From an uncultured Treponema sp. (GTDB lineage: Bacteria > Spirochaetota > Spirochaetia > Treponematales > Treponemataceae), in contig CAKUTI010000053.1 in the NCBI GenBank assembly GCA_934691925.1, forward strand, positions 1 through 7,574: a stretch of DNA of 7,574 nucleotides. Direction: 5' to 3'. Shown here piece by piece: positions 1 to 6,372 of this stretch (position 1 is its first letter; each line of letters starts with the position of its first letter). The notes under the pieces are model-generated. The model was given only the letters and a program-made list of their open reading frames with translations, made no database searches and was not told the DNA's origin. Position numbers and translations under genes: made by a program.

Positions 1-2
1 AG

Positions 3-80
3 CGCGATGAAGTCAAGGCGGCAGGAAAGCTCGTTGGAACAAAGAAAATGGGCGAGCTTGTTGTGGAAGCTCTTAACTAG
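3..80 (+). CDS. 3' end of an unidentified protein-coding gene
   Basis: Only the last 25 codons and a TAG stop are in the window, read in the frame that begins at base 3. The visible tail runs RDEVKAAGKLVGTKKM followed by GELVVEALN and the stop. It is a charged, helix-like C-terminus with no motif I can assign. I favour this frame over the one opening with ATG at base 7 because it ends just before a strong intrinsic terminator (98-133), and its amino acid mix (Lys, Glu, Ala, Val, Gly) looks like real protein. The base-7 frame runs through the terminator into AT-rich spacer and becomes Phe-rich. The function cannot be named from this fragment. Confidence 0.65.
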   Translation, partial: RDEVKAAGKLVGTKKMGELVVEALN

Positions 81-97
81 CAATTTTTTTGATTTTT

Positions 98-133
98 ATG
101 CCGTGCGACAAAGCGTTGCGCGGCATTTTTTTT
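98..133 (+). terminator. Intrinsic terminator of the upstream gene
   Basis: A 12-bp stem is formed by ATGCCGTGCGAC (98-109) and GTTGCGCGGCAT (115-126), with two G-U wobbles and a five-base loop AAAGC. A run of seven T residues (127-133) follows directly. It begins 18 bases after the TAG stop at 78-80, where a Rho-independent terminator is expected, and it isolates the first gene from everything to the right. Confidence 0.92.
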
Positions 134-218
134 GCGATTCTACGAAACTGAAACTTCATTTTTCAAACTTTTTTCGACTCATTTCGCAATTTTTCATTTT
201 TTCGATTTATCAGATTTT

Positions 219-224
219 TACAAT
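219..224 (+). promoter_or_regulatory. Weak candidate -10 box (TACAAT) upstream of the GC-rich island
   Basis: TACAAT matches the sigma-70 -10 consensus at five of six positions. Transcription would start near base 231, about 25 bases before the GC-rich island. No convincing -35 box is present; the sequence 16-18 bases upstream is just T-rich. In a region this AT-rich such a match can occur by chance, so it is listed only because it would explain a short transcript ending at the T run at 360-365. Confidence 0.25.
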
Positions 225-255
225 TCTGACAAAAAAGTAAAAGCAAGAAAAGCCT

Positions 256-365
256 ATGCCAGATTGGAGCGGCGCGCGAAGCGCGTTGCTAGGAAGCGAG
301 CCGGACGGCGGAGCGAACGACGCAATGGAGCTTCCAGCGGAACCGCGGAAAGCTGGGCGTTTTTT
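256..365. other. GC-rich, hairpin-rich intergenic element; possible dispersed repeat or small RNA
   Basis: The gap from 81 to 470 has no credible gene. Most of it is AT-rich, but bases 271-360 contain 62 G or C out of 90 (69%). Visible structure includes a CGCGC-GAA-GCGCG hairpin at 273-285, a GCC-GGAC-GGC stem near 304-313, and a longer hairpin at 320-360 that leads into a T run. GAGCG or AGCGA words recur through the block. Open frames crossing it give Arg/Ala/Ser-rich translations that change character sharply at its edges, which suggests it is not coding. The sharp base-composition boundary and lack of coding sense suggest either a dispersed intergenic repeat or a short structured RNA. 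I cannot tell which from one copy, and I recognise no Rfam family in it. Confidence 0.5.
320..365 (+). terminator. Terminator-like hairpin and T run closing the GC-rich island
   Basis: Nested pairing is visible: ACGC (320-323) with GCGT (357-360), AGCTT (329-333) with AAGCT (350-354), and GCGG (337-340) facing CCGC (343-346) at the apex. An alternative fold pairs CCAGC (334-338) with GCTGG (352-356). Six T residues follow at 360-365. The stem has internal mismatches, so it is weaker than the hairpin at 98-133. If functional it would end a short transcript from the island, and it would shield the next gene from read-through. Confidence 0.45.
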
Positions 366-457
366 CCAAGCGCAAAAAAAGCGAGAAAATCACCGGCTGC
401 TCAAGAAAAGCTCCATCCTAAAATTCAAATTCGTTTCCTATTTTCAGAAAAATAAAA

Positions 458-463
458 TATAAT
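458..463 (+). promoter_or_regulatory. -10 box TATAAT of the DUF5312 gene, placed for a leaderless transcript
   Basis: A perfect TATAAT lies at 458-463, and the ATG of the next gene begins at 471, seven bases after the box. Standard spacing puts the first transcribed base at about 470-471, on or next to the start codon. There is no purine-rich ribosome site in the seven bases between box and ATG. The -35 region is weak (TTCCTA at 435-440 with a 17-base spacer). Confidence 0.6.
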
Positions 464-470
464 CGGTTTT

Positions 471-2177
471 ATGCACGAAGATTATGATTCATTTGAGCGG
501 ATGGCGACGGGAATTTCTGAAAGCGAGCGGCAAAATATTCTTGATCAGCTAAAAAATTTGTCTCAGAAACACGAAGACGAGGAAATGTATCCGATTGAGG
601 AAGACGAAAACATTGAATTCAGGCCTTTTCCAGAGCAAATCAAGCGCGAATCGCTTTTAATCAGGCTTTTTATCTGGCTCAAATCGCTGATTTCAAACAC
701 ATCGCAGGAGACGATTTTCAACGACTACAAAATTTCGCTGATTTCAAAAAATATCGAGCGGAATTATCCGGGGCTGATTGACACAAAACGAGGGCTGATT
801 CTCGCGACTTTCTACAATAAACTTTCCGAGCTTAAATCGGCGGCGCAGTTTCTAAAGCCTTACATTTCTGAAATCGATGACGACGAAGGCTCTTTTTATG
901 TGCTTTTAGGATCGATTGTAATTCCGGAGATAAATTCGACGATGAATTCTGAAACCGACCCTTATTCAAATTCTGTAACAAGTTCGGCGCGCCCGGAACT
1001 TCGAATCGAGTTTTTAAGAAAAATGGACGCGGTTTTTGACAGCGTTTCTATGGAACAAAAATCAAAAATGTACGAGGCGGCAAAGGCGGCGGAATGGCTC
1101 AGACAGTTCATAAAATTGCCTTTCACGCGTTTTCTCGCGTCTTTTTCTGAAGTTACGGACGACATTTACTCGTGCCCTTACGCGAATCTCGCAGGCGAAA
1201 TCGCGATTTTTGCGCGTTCTCTTTGCAACGGATTCTTGATAACGGACGAGCTTTTGCAGTCGCTTTTCTTGTTTTCAAAGCGGAGCAAGCCTTTAAGAGA
1301 CACAAACGACGAGACCGAAGCTGAGCAGTTTTTGGACAAGGCGCACGCTTCCGTCGCGCTGATTCATATGTTTATGAGCTCAGTTCCGCTCAAATCGCTC
1401 GGCTGCATAATCTCAAACGACATTTACTGGCGGGCAGAGCCTTTTTCAGGCGGAGAAGACTGGTTCGTAAAATACAAGAACGCATGGAAACGGATTTTTG
1501 AGCGAAAATGGAGCACTTGGATAAAGGACTGCAAGATTGAGTCGCTAAAAACTACTTTGAGGTCGCACTTTTCAATCGAGGATTTTCCGCTTTTTCCTGA
1601 CCGGCCGTGGGCGGACATCTGGGGCGGAATGTATTTCAAGTATGAGCTTACGGCAGGATTTTTGTTCTGGTTCATTGTGAAAAAATTTCCGGACTACGAG
1701 CTTGCGCTAAAAGCGGTTCTGGTCGAGGGCGATTTTGTGAACAAGGAAAACCAGCTTGCGTTCACTGACGCTTTCAACAATATCATCCAGCTTTCAATTT
1801 CTTTTCAGGGGCTTGAAAGGCGATGCTCGTCAAACGGCGAGATTGGAATGATGCTCAAAAAAATTGCGGATGAACACCACCGCACGCTAAAAGCGCAGAC
1901 AAAAGTCGAGCAGCTGATTAGAAGCGTGGAGTCGGACTTTGAGACGATTCTTCACAGGTTCGGAGACGCAAGCCGCTCGCTCTCGCAGGTTCTGAGCGGA
2001 ATTTTGGGAATTGTGAAAGACTCAAGATTTGACTCGCTTTCAAACCTGAACACTCTGCAAAGCAAAGACAACGCCGCATTTGTCGAAGACTTGAAAAAAG
2101 CGAGAATCGCGCTGGAATCGTCGCTGAATCTCATAAAAGAGCTTGAGTCGCTCGACAACAAAAAAACGAAATTCTAG
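471..2177 (+). CDS. DUF5312-like spirochaetal protein of unknown function
   Basis: This encodes 568 residues. It resembles the DUF5312 family, which I recall as restricted to Treponema and close relatives; no biochemical role is known to me. The N-terminus (F8-ER-MATGISESERQNIL) has the short helical opening I associate with the family. It is followed by an acidic low-complexity patch at about 33-51. The middle is mixed helical, with one aromatic hydrophobic stretch at about 394-404 (GFLFWFIVKKF) too short and isolated to call a membrane span. The last 110 residues (459-568) are highly charged and helical, plausibly coiled coil. No signal peptide is seen, so it is probably cytoplasmic. ATG 471 is chosen because it keeps the conserved opening, despite having no Shine-Dalgarno. 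ATG 501 (residue 11), after a weak GAGCGG, is the alternative. It forms an operon with the next gene, 8 bases downstream. Confidence 0.8.
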   Translation: MHEDYDSFERMATGISESERQNILDQLKNLSQKHEDEEMYPIEEDENIEFRPFPEQIKRESLLIRLFIWLKSLISNTSQETIFNDYKISLISKNIERNYPGLIDTKRGLILATFYNKLSELKSAAQFLKPYISEIDDDEGSFYVLLGSIVIPEINSTMNSETDPYSNSVTSSARPELRIEFLRKMDAVFDSVSMEQKSKMYEAAKAAEWLRQFIKLPFTRFLASFSEVTDDIYSCPYANLAGEIAIFARSLCNGFLITDELLQSLFLFSKRSKPLRDTNDETEAEQFLDKAHASVALIHMFMSSVPLKSLGCIISNDIYWRAEPFSGGEDWFVKYKNAWKRIFERKWSTWIKDCKIESLKTTLRSHFSIEDFPLFPDRPWADIWGGMYFKYELTAGFLFWFIVKKFPDYELALKAVLVEGDFVNKENQLAFTDAFNNIIQLSISFQGLERRCSSNGEIGMMLKKIADEHHRTLKAQTKVEQLIRSVESDFETILHRFGDASRSLSQVLSGILGIVKDSRFDSLSNLNTLQSKDNAAFVEDLKKARIALESSLNLIKELESLDNKKTKF

Positions 2178-2179
2178 GA
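2176..2179 (+). promoter_or_regulatory. Ribosome site AGGA overlapping the DUF5312 stop codon
   Basis: AGGA (2176-2179) uses the last two bases of the TAG stop at 2175-2177 and sits six bases before ATG 2186. Placing the ribosome site inside the upstream stop is typical of translational coupling. It supports both the 2186 start and co-transcription of the two genes. Confidence 0.7.
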
Positions 2180-2185
2180 TTTTTT

Positions 2186-3202
2186 ATGATAAATGAAATT
2201 TCACTCGCAAAAATTCTGGAATCAAAAAATCTGGAAAAAAACAACAAGGATTTTGAGGAATACAAATCAGAAAATCAAAAATGCAGTTTTCCCGATTTGA
2301 AAGATTCTAAATCCGAACAAACTGAAAATCACATTCAGAAAAAATTTATCCTGCTTCCTTTTTATTTTGGCGGAAAGCCTTTGCCTGACGAAAAATCTCC
2401 GCGCTGGGGAATGACGTTTCTTTCGGCAGGAACAATGAGATTCCGCTGGAACGAGAAAAACGATAACCGCGATAAAATTTTTGAAGAAATACTGGAAAGC
2501 AAAAATTCAAAAGACAAAAAAATCGTTCCGATTGAGCTGATTCACTCAAAAATCGTCGTTGAGGCAAAAAAATTCGGAGACACAAAAAATGTTCAGGCAG
2601 ACGGAATCGTCACAAAAAACAGGAATTTGATTCCGGCGGTAACGGTCGCAGACTGCGTTCCGATTTTTCTTTACGACACAAAAACAGGCGCGTTCGGAGC
2701 TTTTCATTCAGGCTGGAAAGGAACTGGAATCGCGGAAAACGGAGTGAAAAAAATGGCTGAGCTTTACGGCTCAAAGCCGGAAGATATTTGCGCCGCAATC
2801 GGGCCGCACATTCAAAATTGCTGCTACAACATCGACGAAGAGCGCGCGAAATATTTTATCGAAAATTTCGGGAAAGACTGCGTTTCAGAAATTTTCGTTT
2901 CTGAAACAAAAGTTTCAAAGTCCGGATTGTCAAGAAAAAACAGCGGAAATCAGGAGAAAAAATTTCCTTACGCGCTTTCGCTCACGCAGGCAAATCTTTT
3001 TGTTCTAAAAAAGGCTGGAATCTATGAAGAAAATATCGTTGTCGCAAAAGACTGCACCTGCTGCACGAAATTCTCAAATGGAAAAAACGTGTTTGGCTCA
3101 TTTAGAAGAGAAGCCGCGTCTTTGCCGAGTAAAATTCTAAAAAATCTTAAAAAAGATGAGCTTAGCCGCAAGATGACAGTTCAAGCGGCTTTTGTGATTT
3201 AG
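2186..3202 (+). CDS. pgeF: YfiH/PgeF/LACC1-family protein (multicopper polyphenol oxidase-type fold, Cu-oxidase_4)
   Basis: The family signatures appear in order: ELIH120, VADC157VP, AFH174SGWKGTG, IGPHIQNCCY, and near the end C290-TCC with a later FGSFRREA. The His120/Cys157/His174 triad has almost the spacing of the E. coli YfiH zinc site (as I recall, H71, C107, H124), so the active site looks intact. E. coli PgeF removes wrongly made UDP-MurNAc-L-Ser during cell-wall synthesis. Other members (YlmD, FAMIN/LACC1) act as purine nucleoside phosphorylase and adenosine deaminase; sequence alone does not choose between these. Usual members are about 245-270 residues and this one has 338. The excess is a charged, low-complexity N-terminal extension (about residues 1-50) and a Ser/Lys-rich insertion at about 238-259. 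It follows the DUF5312 gene as the second gene of an operon. Cytoplasmic location is inferred from the lack of a signal peptide. Confidence 0.9.
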   Translation: MINEISLAKILESKNLEKNNKDFEEYKSENQKCSFPDLKDSKSEQTENHIQKKFILLPFYFGGKPLPDEKSPRWGMTFLSAGTMRFRWNEKNDNRDKIFEEILESKNSKDKKIVPIELIHSKIVVEAKKFGDTKNVQADGIVTKNRNLIPAVTVADCVPIFLYDTKTGAFGAFHSGWKGTGIAENGVKKMAELYGSKPEDICAAIGPHIQNCCYNIDEERAKYFIENFGKDCVSEIFVSETKVSKSGLSRKNSGNQEKKFPYALSLTQANLFVLKKAGIYEENIVVAKDCTCCTKFSNGKNVFGSFRREAASLPSKILKNLKKDELSRKMTVQAAFVI

Positions 3203-3207
3203 TCTGC

Positions 3208-3240
3208 AAAAAAAGCCGCAGCATCAAAATGCCACGGCTT
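3208..3240 (-). terminator. Terminator of the GH105 gene, between two convergent genes
   Basis: AAGCCG (3213-3218) pairs with CGGCTT (3235-3240) and GCAT (3221-3224) with ATGC (3229-3232), around a CA/CA mismatch and a four-base CAAA loop. The seven A residues at 3208-3214 become a U run for minus-strand transcription, so it best serves the GH105 gene, whose stop is at 3258. Read on the plus strand it lacks a T run, so it would be at most a partial stop for the YfiH gene ending at 3202. Confidence 0.85.
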
Positions 3241-3257
3241 AGACTGCATTAAAAAAT

Positions 3258-4412
3258 TCAACTTGCAATCAGCTTGAACTCGTTGTACGCAAGAATGAAC
3301 GGACCAACGCCTTTTGCATCGTCTTTTACAATCGGCTCGTCAAGATAATATTCAAAGCTTCCGTCGCGACGAAGATTGTTTTCAGGACCGAGACCTGCAA
3401 CAAGGCAGATTCCGCCAAGCCCGAGTTTTCCGCCGTCAGTGTTCAAATATTTATTGCAAATTCCCTTGAACGCTTTTACGCCCGCGCCCTGCATTTCAGG
3501 AGCGTCAAGAATCTGAGTCCTAAATCCTTTTAAAAGCGAGTAAGCGAAAATCGCAGTTCCAGAAGTCTCAAGATAATTTTTCTTGCCGTTTTTGTCAGTC
3601 TCGTTCGGCTTGTCAGGAACTTGAAACCACATTCCGCTTTCGTCCTGATATTTGAGCATTGTGCTCTGCAAATCAACGAACATATCTTTAAGATGATTCC
3701 AGTTTTCGCTTCCACGGTCCGGAGCACAGTTCAAAGTGTCGAGCATCGCCATTGAGAACCAGCCAAGCGAGCGAAGCCAGAAGCCGCGGCTAAGTCCAGT
3801 CTTTTTGTCCGCCCAGAAAGCAGTTTTTGAGCTGTCGTAAGCGTGATAATAAAGCCCTGTTTTTGAATCTTTCATCAGCTTTTCAACATTGAAGAACTGA
3901 TTGTAAATGTCGTCCTTATTTTTTCCGCCGTTGAAAGTCGCATCGTACTGCATATAGAAAGGCAAGCCCATATAAAGTCCGTCAAGCCAAACCTGATTCG
4001 GATAAATCGCCTTGTGCCAGAAATTTCCTTCCTTTGTGCGAGGCTGCTCTTTTATCTGCTCATAGAATTTTTCAAGCGCGTTTCTGTATTTTTGCTTATT
4101 TGTGTATTCGTAAAGAGGAAAAAAGTTTTTCGCTCCGTTGATTTCGTCCATATTCCAAGTTTCTTTTGAATATCCGTCAACCGAACCGTCATCATGCACG
4201 CGGAAATCTTCATAATAATCAGCGAATTTCAGAAATTTTTCGTTCTTGCTTGTCGCATACATCTCCAGAAGAGCCATAATCATCATTCCGTCGATGTAGT
4301 CCCAGCCAGATTTCGCGCCAGCCCTAGCCTTTTCAATATTCCAGACAGGAATTTCTGCAGTTGATTTTGTCATCAAATCTTCAATATATTGGTCGATTAT
4401 TTTCGTGTCCAC
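3258..4412 (-). CDS. GH105-family unsaturated glycuronyl (rhamnogalacturonyl) hydrolase
   Basis: This encodes 384 residues, close to Bacillus YteR (about 373). It likely removes the 4,5-unsaturated galacturonyl residue that pectate or rhamnogalacturonan lyases leave on oligosaccharide ends, feeding uronate catabolism. Visible signatures are GWDYIDGMM early, WNMD with D89, WHK with H133-K134, QVWLD144GLYMGLPF, GLSRGFWLRSLGWFSMAML and ETSGTAIFAYSLLKG. D89, H133 and D144 line up with the YteR active-site D88, H132 and D143 that I recall. There is no signal peptide, so it acts in the cytoplasm on imported oligosaccharides. The start is GTG 4412, six bases after GAGGT; an in-frame GTG at 4418 abuts that ribosome site and is unlikely. 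It stands alone here, divergent from argS and convergent with the YfiH gene, without visible pectin neighbours. A related GH88-like specificity for unsaturated glucuronyl substrates cannot be excluded. Confidence 0.88.
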   Translation of the reverse strand: MDTKIIDQYIEDLMTKSTAEIPVWNIEKARAGAKSGWDYIDGMMIMALLEMYATSKNEKFLKFADYYEDFRVHDDGSVDGYSKETWNMDEINGAKNFFPLYEYTNKQKYRNALEKFYEQIKEQPRTKEGNFWHKAIYPNQVWLDGLYMGLPFYMQYDATFNGGKNKDDIYNQFFNVEKLMKDSKTGLYYHAYDSSKTAFWADKKTGLSRGFWLRSLGWFSMAMLDTLNCAPDRGSENWNHLKDMFVDLQSTMLKYQDESGMWFQVPDKPNETDKNGKKNYLETSGTAIFAYSLLKGFRTQILDAPEMQGAGVKAFKGICNKYLNTDGGKLGLGGICLVAGLGPENNLRRDGSFEYYLDEPIVKDDAKGVGPFILAYNEFKLIAS

Positions 4413-4418
4413 AAACAC

Positions 4419-4423
4419 ACCTC
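4419..4423 (-). promoter_or_regulatory. Ribosome site GAGGT that fixes the GH105 start at GTG 4412
   Basis: On the minus strand GAGGT occupies 4423-4419. The in-frame GTG at 4418 follows with no spacer, while the GTG at 4412 is six bases away, the normal distance. No ATG is available in frame nearby. The gene therefore most likely starts with GTG at 4412. Confidence 0.75.
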
Positions 4424-4444
4424 AAAAAAAATTTTCTTACTAGA

Positions 4445-4458
4445 AAACTTAAAAGTTT
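4445..4458. promoter_or_regulatory. 14-bp dyad AAACTT-AA-AAGTTT, possible operator
   Basis: AAACTT (4445-4450) and AAGTTT (4453-4458) form a perfect inverted repeat with a two-base centre. It lies just downstream of the overlapping -10 boxes on the minus strand, about where GH105 transcription should start, and inside the -35 zone of the argS promoter. A repressor bound here could block GH105. The sequence is AT-rich, so chance occurrence is possible and no regulator can be named. Confidence 0.35.
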
Positions 4459-4463
4459 CTCAA

Positions 4464-4469
4464 TATAAT
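4464..4469 (+). promoter_or_regulatory. -10 box TATAAT of argS
   Basis: A perfect TATAAT lies 46 bases before the argS ATG, giving a leader of roughly 40 bases. The -35 region is poor (TAGAAA at 4441-4446 for a 17-base spacer), so it may depend on the -10 box or an activator. It shares bases 4465-4469 with the -10 box of the opposite-strand promoter. Confidence 0.55.
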
Positions 4470-4493
4470 AAATGAAATTTTTTTTTTAGTGAA
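4465..4493 (-). promoter_or_regulatory. Sigma-70-like promoter of the GH105 gene (TTCACT-17-TATTAT)
   Basis: On the minus strand TTCACT (4493-4488) is followed after exactly 17 bases by TATTAT (4470-4465), matching consensus at four of six and five of six positions. The spacer contains a run of ten A residues on this strand. The predicted start near 4458 gives a leader of about 45 bases before GTG 4412. Confidence 0.5.
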
Positions 4494-4501
4494 TATATAT
4501 T

Positions 4502-4506
4502 GAGGT
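4502..4506 (+). promoter_or_regulatory. Ribosome site GAGGT of argS
   Basis: GAGGT lies nine bases before ATG 4516, slightly long but acceptable, and supports this start for argS. The same GAGGT motif serves the divergent GH105 gene, which fits a consistent Shine-Dalgarno preference in this genome and makes its absence at 471 and 6426 more noticeable. Confidence 0.7.
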
Positions 4507-4515
4507 AAATAAAAA

Positions 4516-6342
4516 ATGGCAGACGTAAAAGCAGAATTCAAAAAACTTCTTGCAGACGCAGTTAATGAAATCATCGAAGAAAAAAATCTTGACGCTCCGA
4601 AAACTGAAGCAGAAAAAATCGTTGTTCAGGACTCGCCGAACCCGGAAATGGGAGACATCGGCTCTCCAATGTTTATGTTCGCAAAATCTCTTCATCTCGC
4701 GCCGCAGGCAATCGCGCAGGAAGCCGCTTCAAAAGCTGCCGGAAAATCTTCAATCGGAGAAGTTCTCGCTGTCGGTCCTTATGTGAATCTTAAAATGGAC
4801 AAGACAGGCGAGACTGCAAAAATCTTAAAAAATATTGAAACTCAGGGCGAAAATTACGGAACTCTGAACGCAGACGGAAACGCTCCGCTTGCAGGCCACA
4901 AAATCATGATTGAATTTTCCGCGCCGAACACAAACAAGCCGCTTCATCTCGGACATTTGAGAAACGACGCGCTCGGAGAATCTGTCTCAAGAATCTTGAA
5001 AAAAGCGGGAGCGGAAGTCTTCAAGGTTGACTTGATTAACAACCGCGGAATTCACATCTGCAAATCCATGCTCGCCTACAAGCTTTTCCACGAGGCAAAA
5101 GGCGACACTCCAGAAAAACTCGGAATGAAAGGCGACCATTTCGTTGGACAATGCTACGTTGAATTTGACAAATATCTTAAAGGCGACGCGAAAAACGGCG
5201 TTCCAGCCCACCCGGAAGCGCTGCGGCAAGCCGAAGAAATGCTTATAAAATGGGAACAGGGCGACGAAGAAACTCACAAACTCTGGAAAATGATGAACGA
5301 CTGGACGATTGACGGCTTAAAAGAAACTTATGCGCGAACGGGAGTCGGATTCGACAAATATTATTACGAAAGCGAAACTTATCTTAAAGGAAAGGACGAA
5401 ATTCAGAAAGGACTGGAAAAAGGCGTTTTCTTCAAGGCGGATGACGGCTCAGTCCGTGTTGACGTTACAGAAGCTGTCGGAAAAGGAAAAGACGGCGAAG
5501 ACCACGAAAAAGTTCTTCTGAGAAAGGACGGAACTTCAGTTTATATCACTCAGGACATCGGAACTGCGATTTATCGACACAACGACTGGCCTTTCAACGA
5601 GCTTATTTACGTTGTCGCTTCTGAGCAGATTTTCCATTTCAAAGTCCTGTTCTACATCTTGAAAAAACTTGGATTCGACTGGGCAAAAAAACTTTATCAT
5701 CTTAGCTACGGTCTCGTGAATCTTCCAAACGGAAGAATGAAAAGCCGAGAGGGAACTGTTGTTGATGCGGACGACCTGATTGATTCTCTTCACGCTGACG
5801 CATTAAAGGCGATTCAGGAGCGCGGACGCGAGGACGATGTAGGAAATGCGGACGATGTCGCGGAAAAAGTCGCGCTTTCGGCCCTTCACTATTATCTTCT
5901 GCAAGTTTCTCCTGTAAAGGATATGATTTTTAATCCGGCGGAATCATTGAGCTTCAACGGAAACACGGGGCCTTATCTCCAGTATATGGGAGCGAGAATC
6001 TCTTCAATTTTGCGGAAGGCGGAAGAAGAGGGAGCAAAGCCTTCTTCACCGGAAGAAGCGGCAAAACTTTTGAAAGCAGCGGAAGAATGGGAACTTGTAA
6101 AATATCTTGGAGAATATCCGGCGACAGTTCAAAAATCGGCAGAAAACAAAGATCCGTCGGTAATGACAGGCTACATCTACGAGACAGCAAAGCTTTTCTC
6201 AAAGTTCTATCAGAACTGTCCAATCATGAGCGCGGAATCGTCTGAGCTAAAATCGGCTCGTCTTGCTCTTGCAAAGGCGACACTCAGGATTCTTAAAGAA
6301 GCGATGGAGCTTGTCTTGGTTCCGTTCCTCGACAGAATGTAA
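4516..6342 (+). CDS. argS: Arginyl-tRNA synthetase
   Basis: This 608-residue cytoplasmic class I synthetase charges tRNA-Arg with arginine using ATP. The N-terminal additional domain spans about residues 1-110. The catalytic core opens with EFSAPNTNKPLHLGH (HLGH at 144-147) and closes with the KMSKS equivalent RMKSREGTVVDADDL (M408 to R411). The C-terminal DALR-type anticodon-binding domain includes SFNGNTGPYLQYMGARI and ends LVPFLDRM. The MKSR loop without the usual KMS order is seen in one subgroup of bacterial ArgS and is not a defect. Length and motifs are complete, with no frameshift. The start is supported by GAGGT and by a TATAAT box upstream. It is divergent from GH105 and runs toward the cyclase gene, with an 83-base gap. 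I see no T-box or other amino-acid-sensing leader in its roughly 40-base 5' region. Confidence 0.97.
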   Translation: MADVKAEFKKLLADAVNEIIEEKNLDAPKTEAEKIVVQDSPNPEMGDIGSPMFMFAKSLHLAPQAIAQEAASKAAGKSSIGEVLAVGPYVNLKMDKTGETAKILKNIETQGENYGTLNADGNAPLAGHKIMIEFSAPNTNKPLHLGHLRNDALGESVSRILKKAGAEVFKVDLINNRGIHICKSMLAYKLFHEAKGDTPEKLGMKGDHFVGQCYVEFDKYLKGDAKNGVPAHPEALRQAEEMLIKWEQGDEETHKLWKMMNDWTIDGLKETYARTGVGFDKYYYESETYLKGKDEIQKGLEKGVFFKADDGSVRVDVTEAVGKGKDGEDHEKVLLRKDGTSVYITQDIGTAIYRHNDWPFNELIYVVASEQIFHFKVLFYILKKLGFDWAKKLYHLSYGLVNLPNGRMKSREGTVVDADDLIDSLHADALKAIQERGREDDVGNADDVAEKVALSALHYYLLQVSPVKDMIFNPAESLSFNGNTGPYLQYMGARISSILRKAEEEGAKPSSPEEAAKLLKAAEEWELVKYLGEYPATVQKSAENKDPSVMTGYIYETAKLFSKFYQNCPIMSAESSELKSARLALAKATLRILKEAMELVLVPFLDRM

Positions 6343-6372
6343 AAAATAAAAATTTCCGAAAAATATTTTCAA

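Noticed and set aside
7..462. Three overlapping open frames (7-240, 132-455, 256-462) that could be called small proteins
   Set aside because: They cross a strong terminator or the GC-island boundary, and their composition flips from Phe-rich to Arg/Ser-rich at those points. None has a ribosome site or recognisable motif. The frame from base 3 to 80 is the credible coding end here.
471..3202. Possible novel defence or mobile system formed by the DUF5312 and YfiH genes
   Set aside because: The YfiH gene is widespread and housekeeping-like, composition matches the rest of the window, and there are no integrase, transposase, nuclease or toxin signatures or flanking att-like repeats.
4413..4418. 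GTG at 4418 as the GH105 start (386 residues)
   Set aside because: It directly abuts the GAGGT ribosome site with no spacer. GTG 4412 has a normal six-base spacing, and numbering from it places D89, H133 and D144 next to the YteR positions.
4470..4515. Amino-acid-sensing leader (T-box or attenuator) for argS
   Set aside because: The leader from the TATAAT box is only about 40 bases, mostly a T run and AT-rich sequence. It has no specifier-loop architecture and no Arg-rich leader peptide.
5731..5760. Damaged KMSKS motif in argS (reads RMKSREG)
   Set aside because: This loop variant is known among bacterial ArgS enzymes, keeps the Lys-Ser core and is followed by the usual GTVVDADDL context, so the enzyme is not defective.
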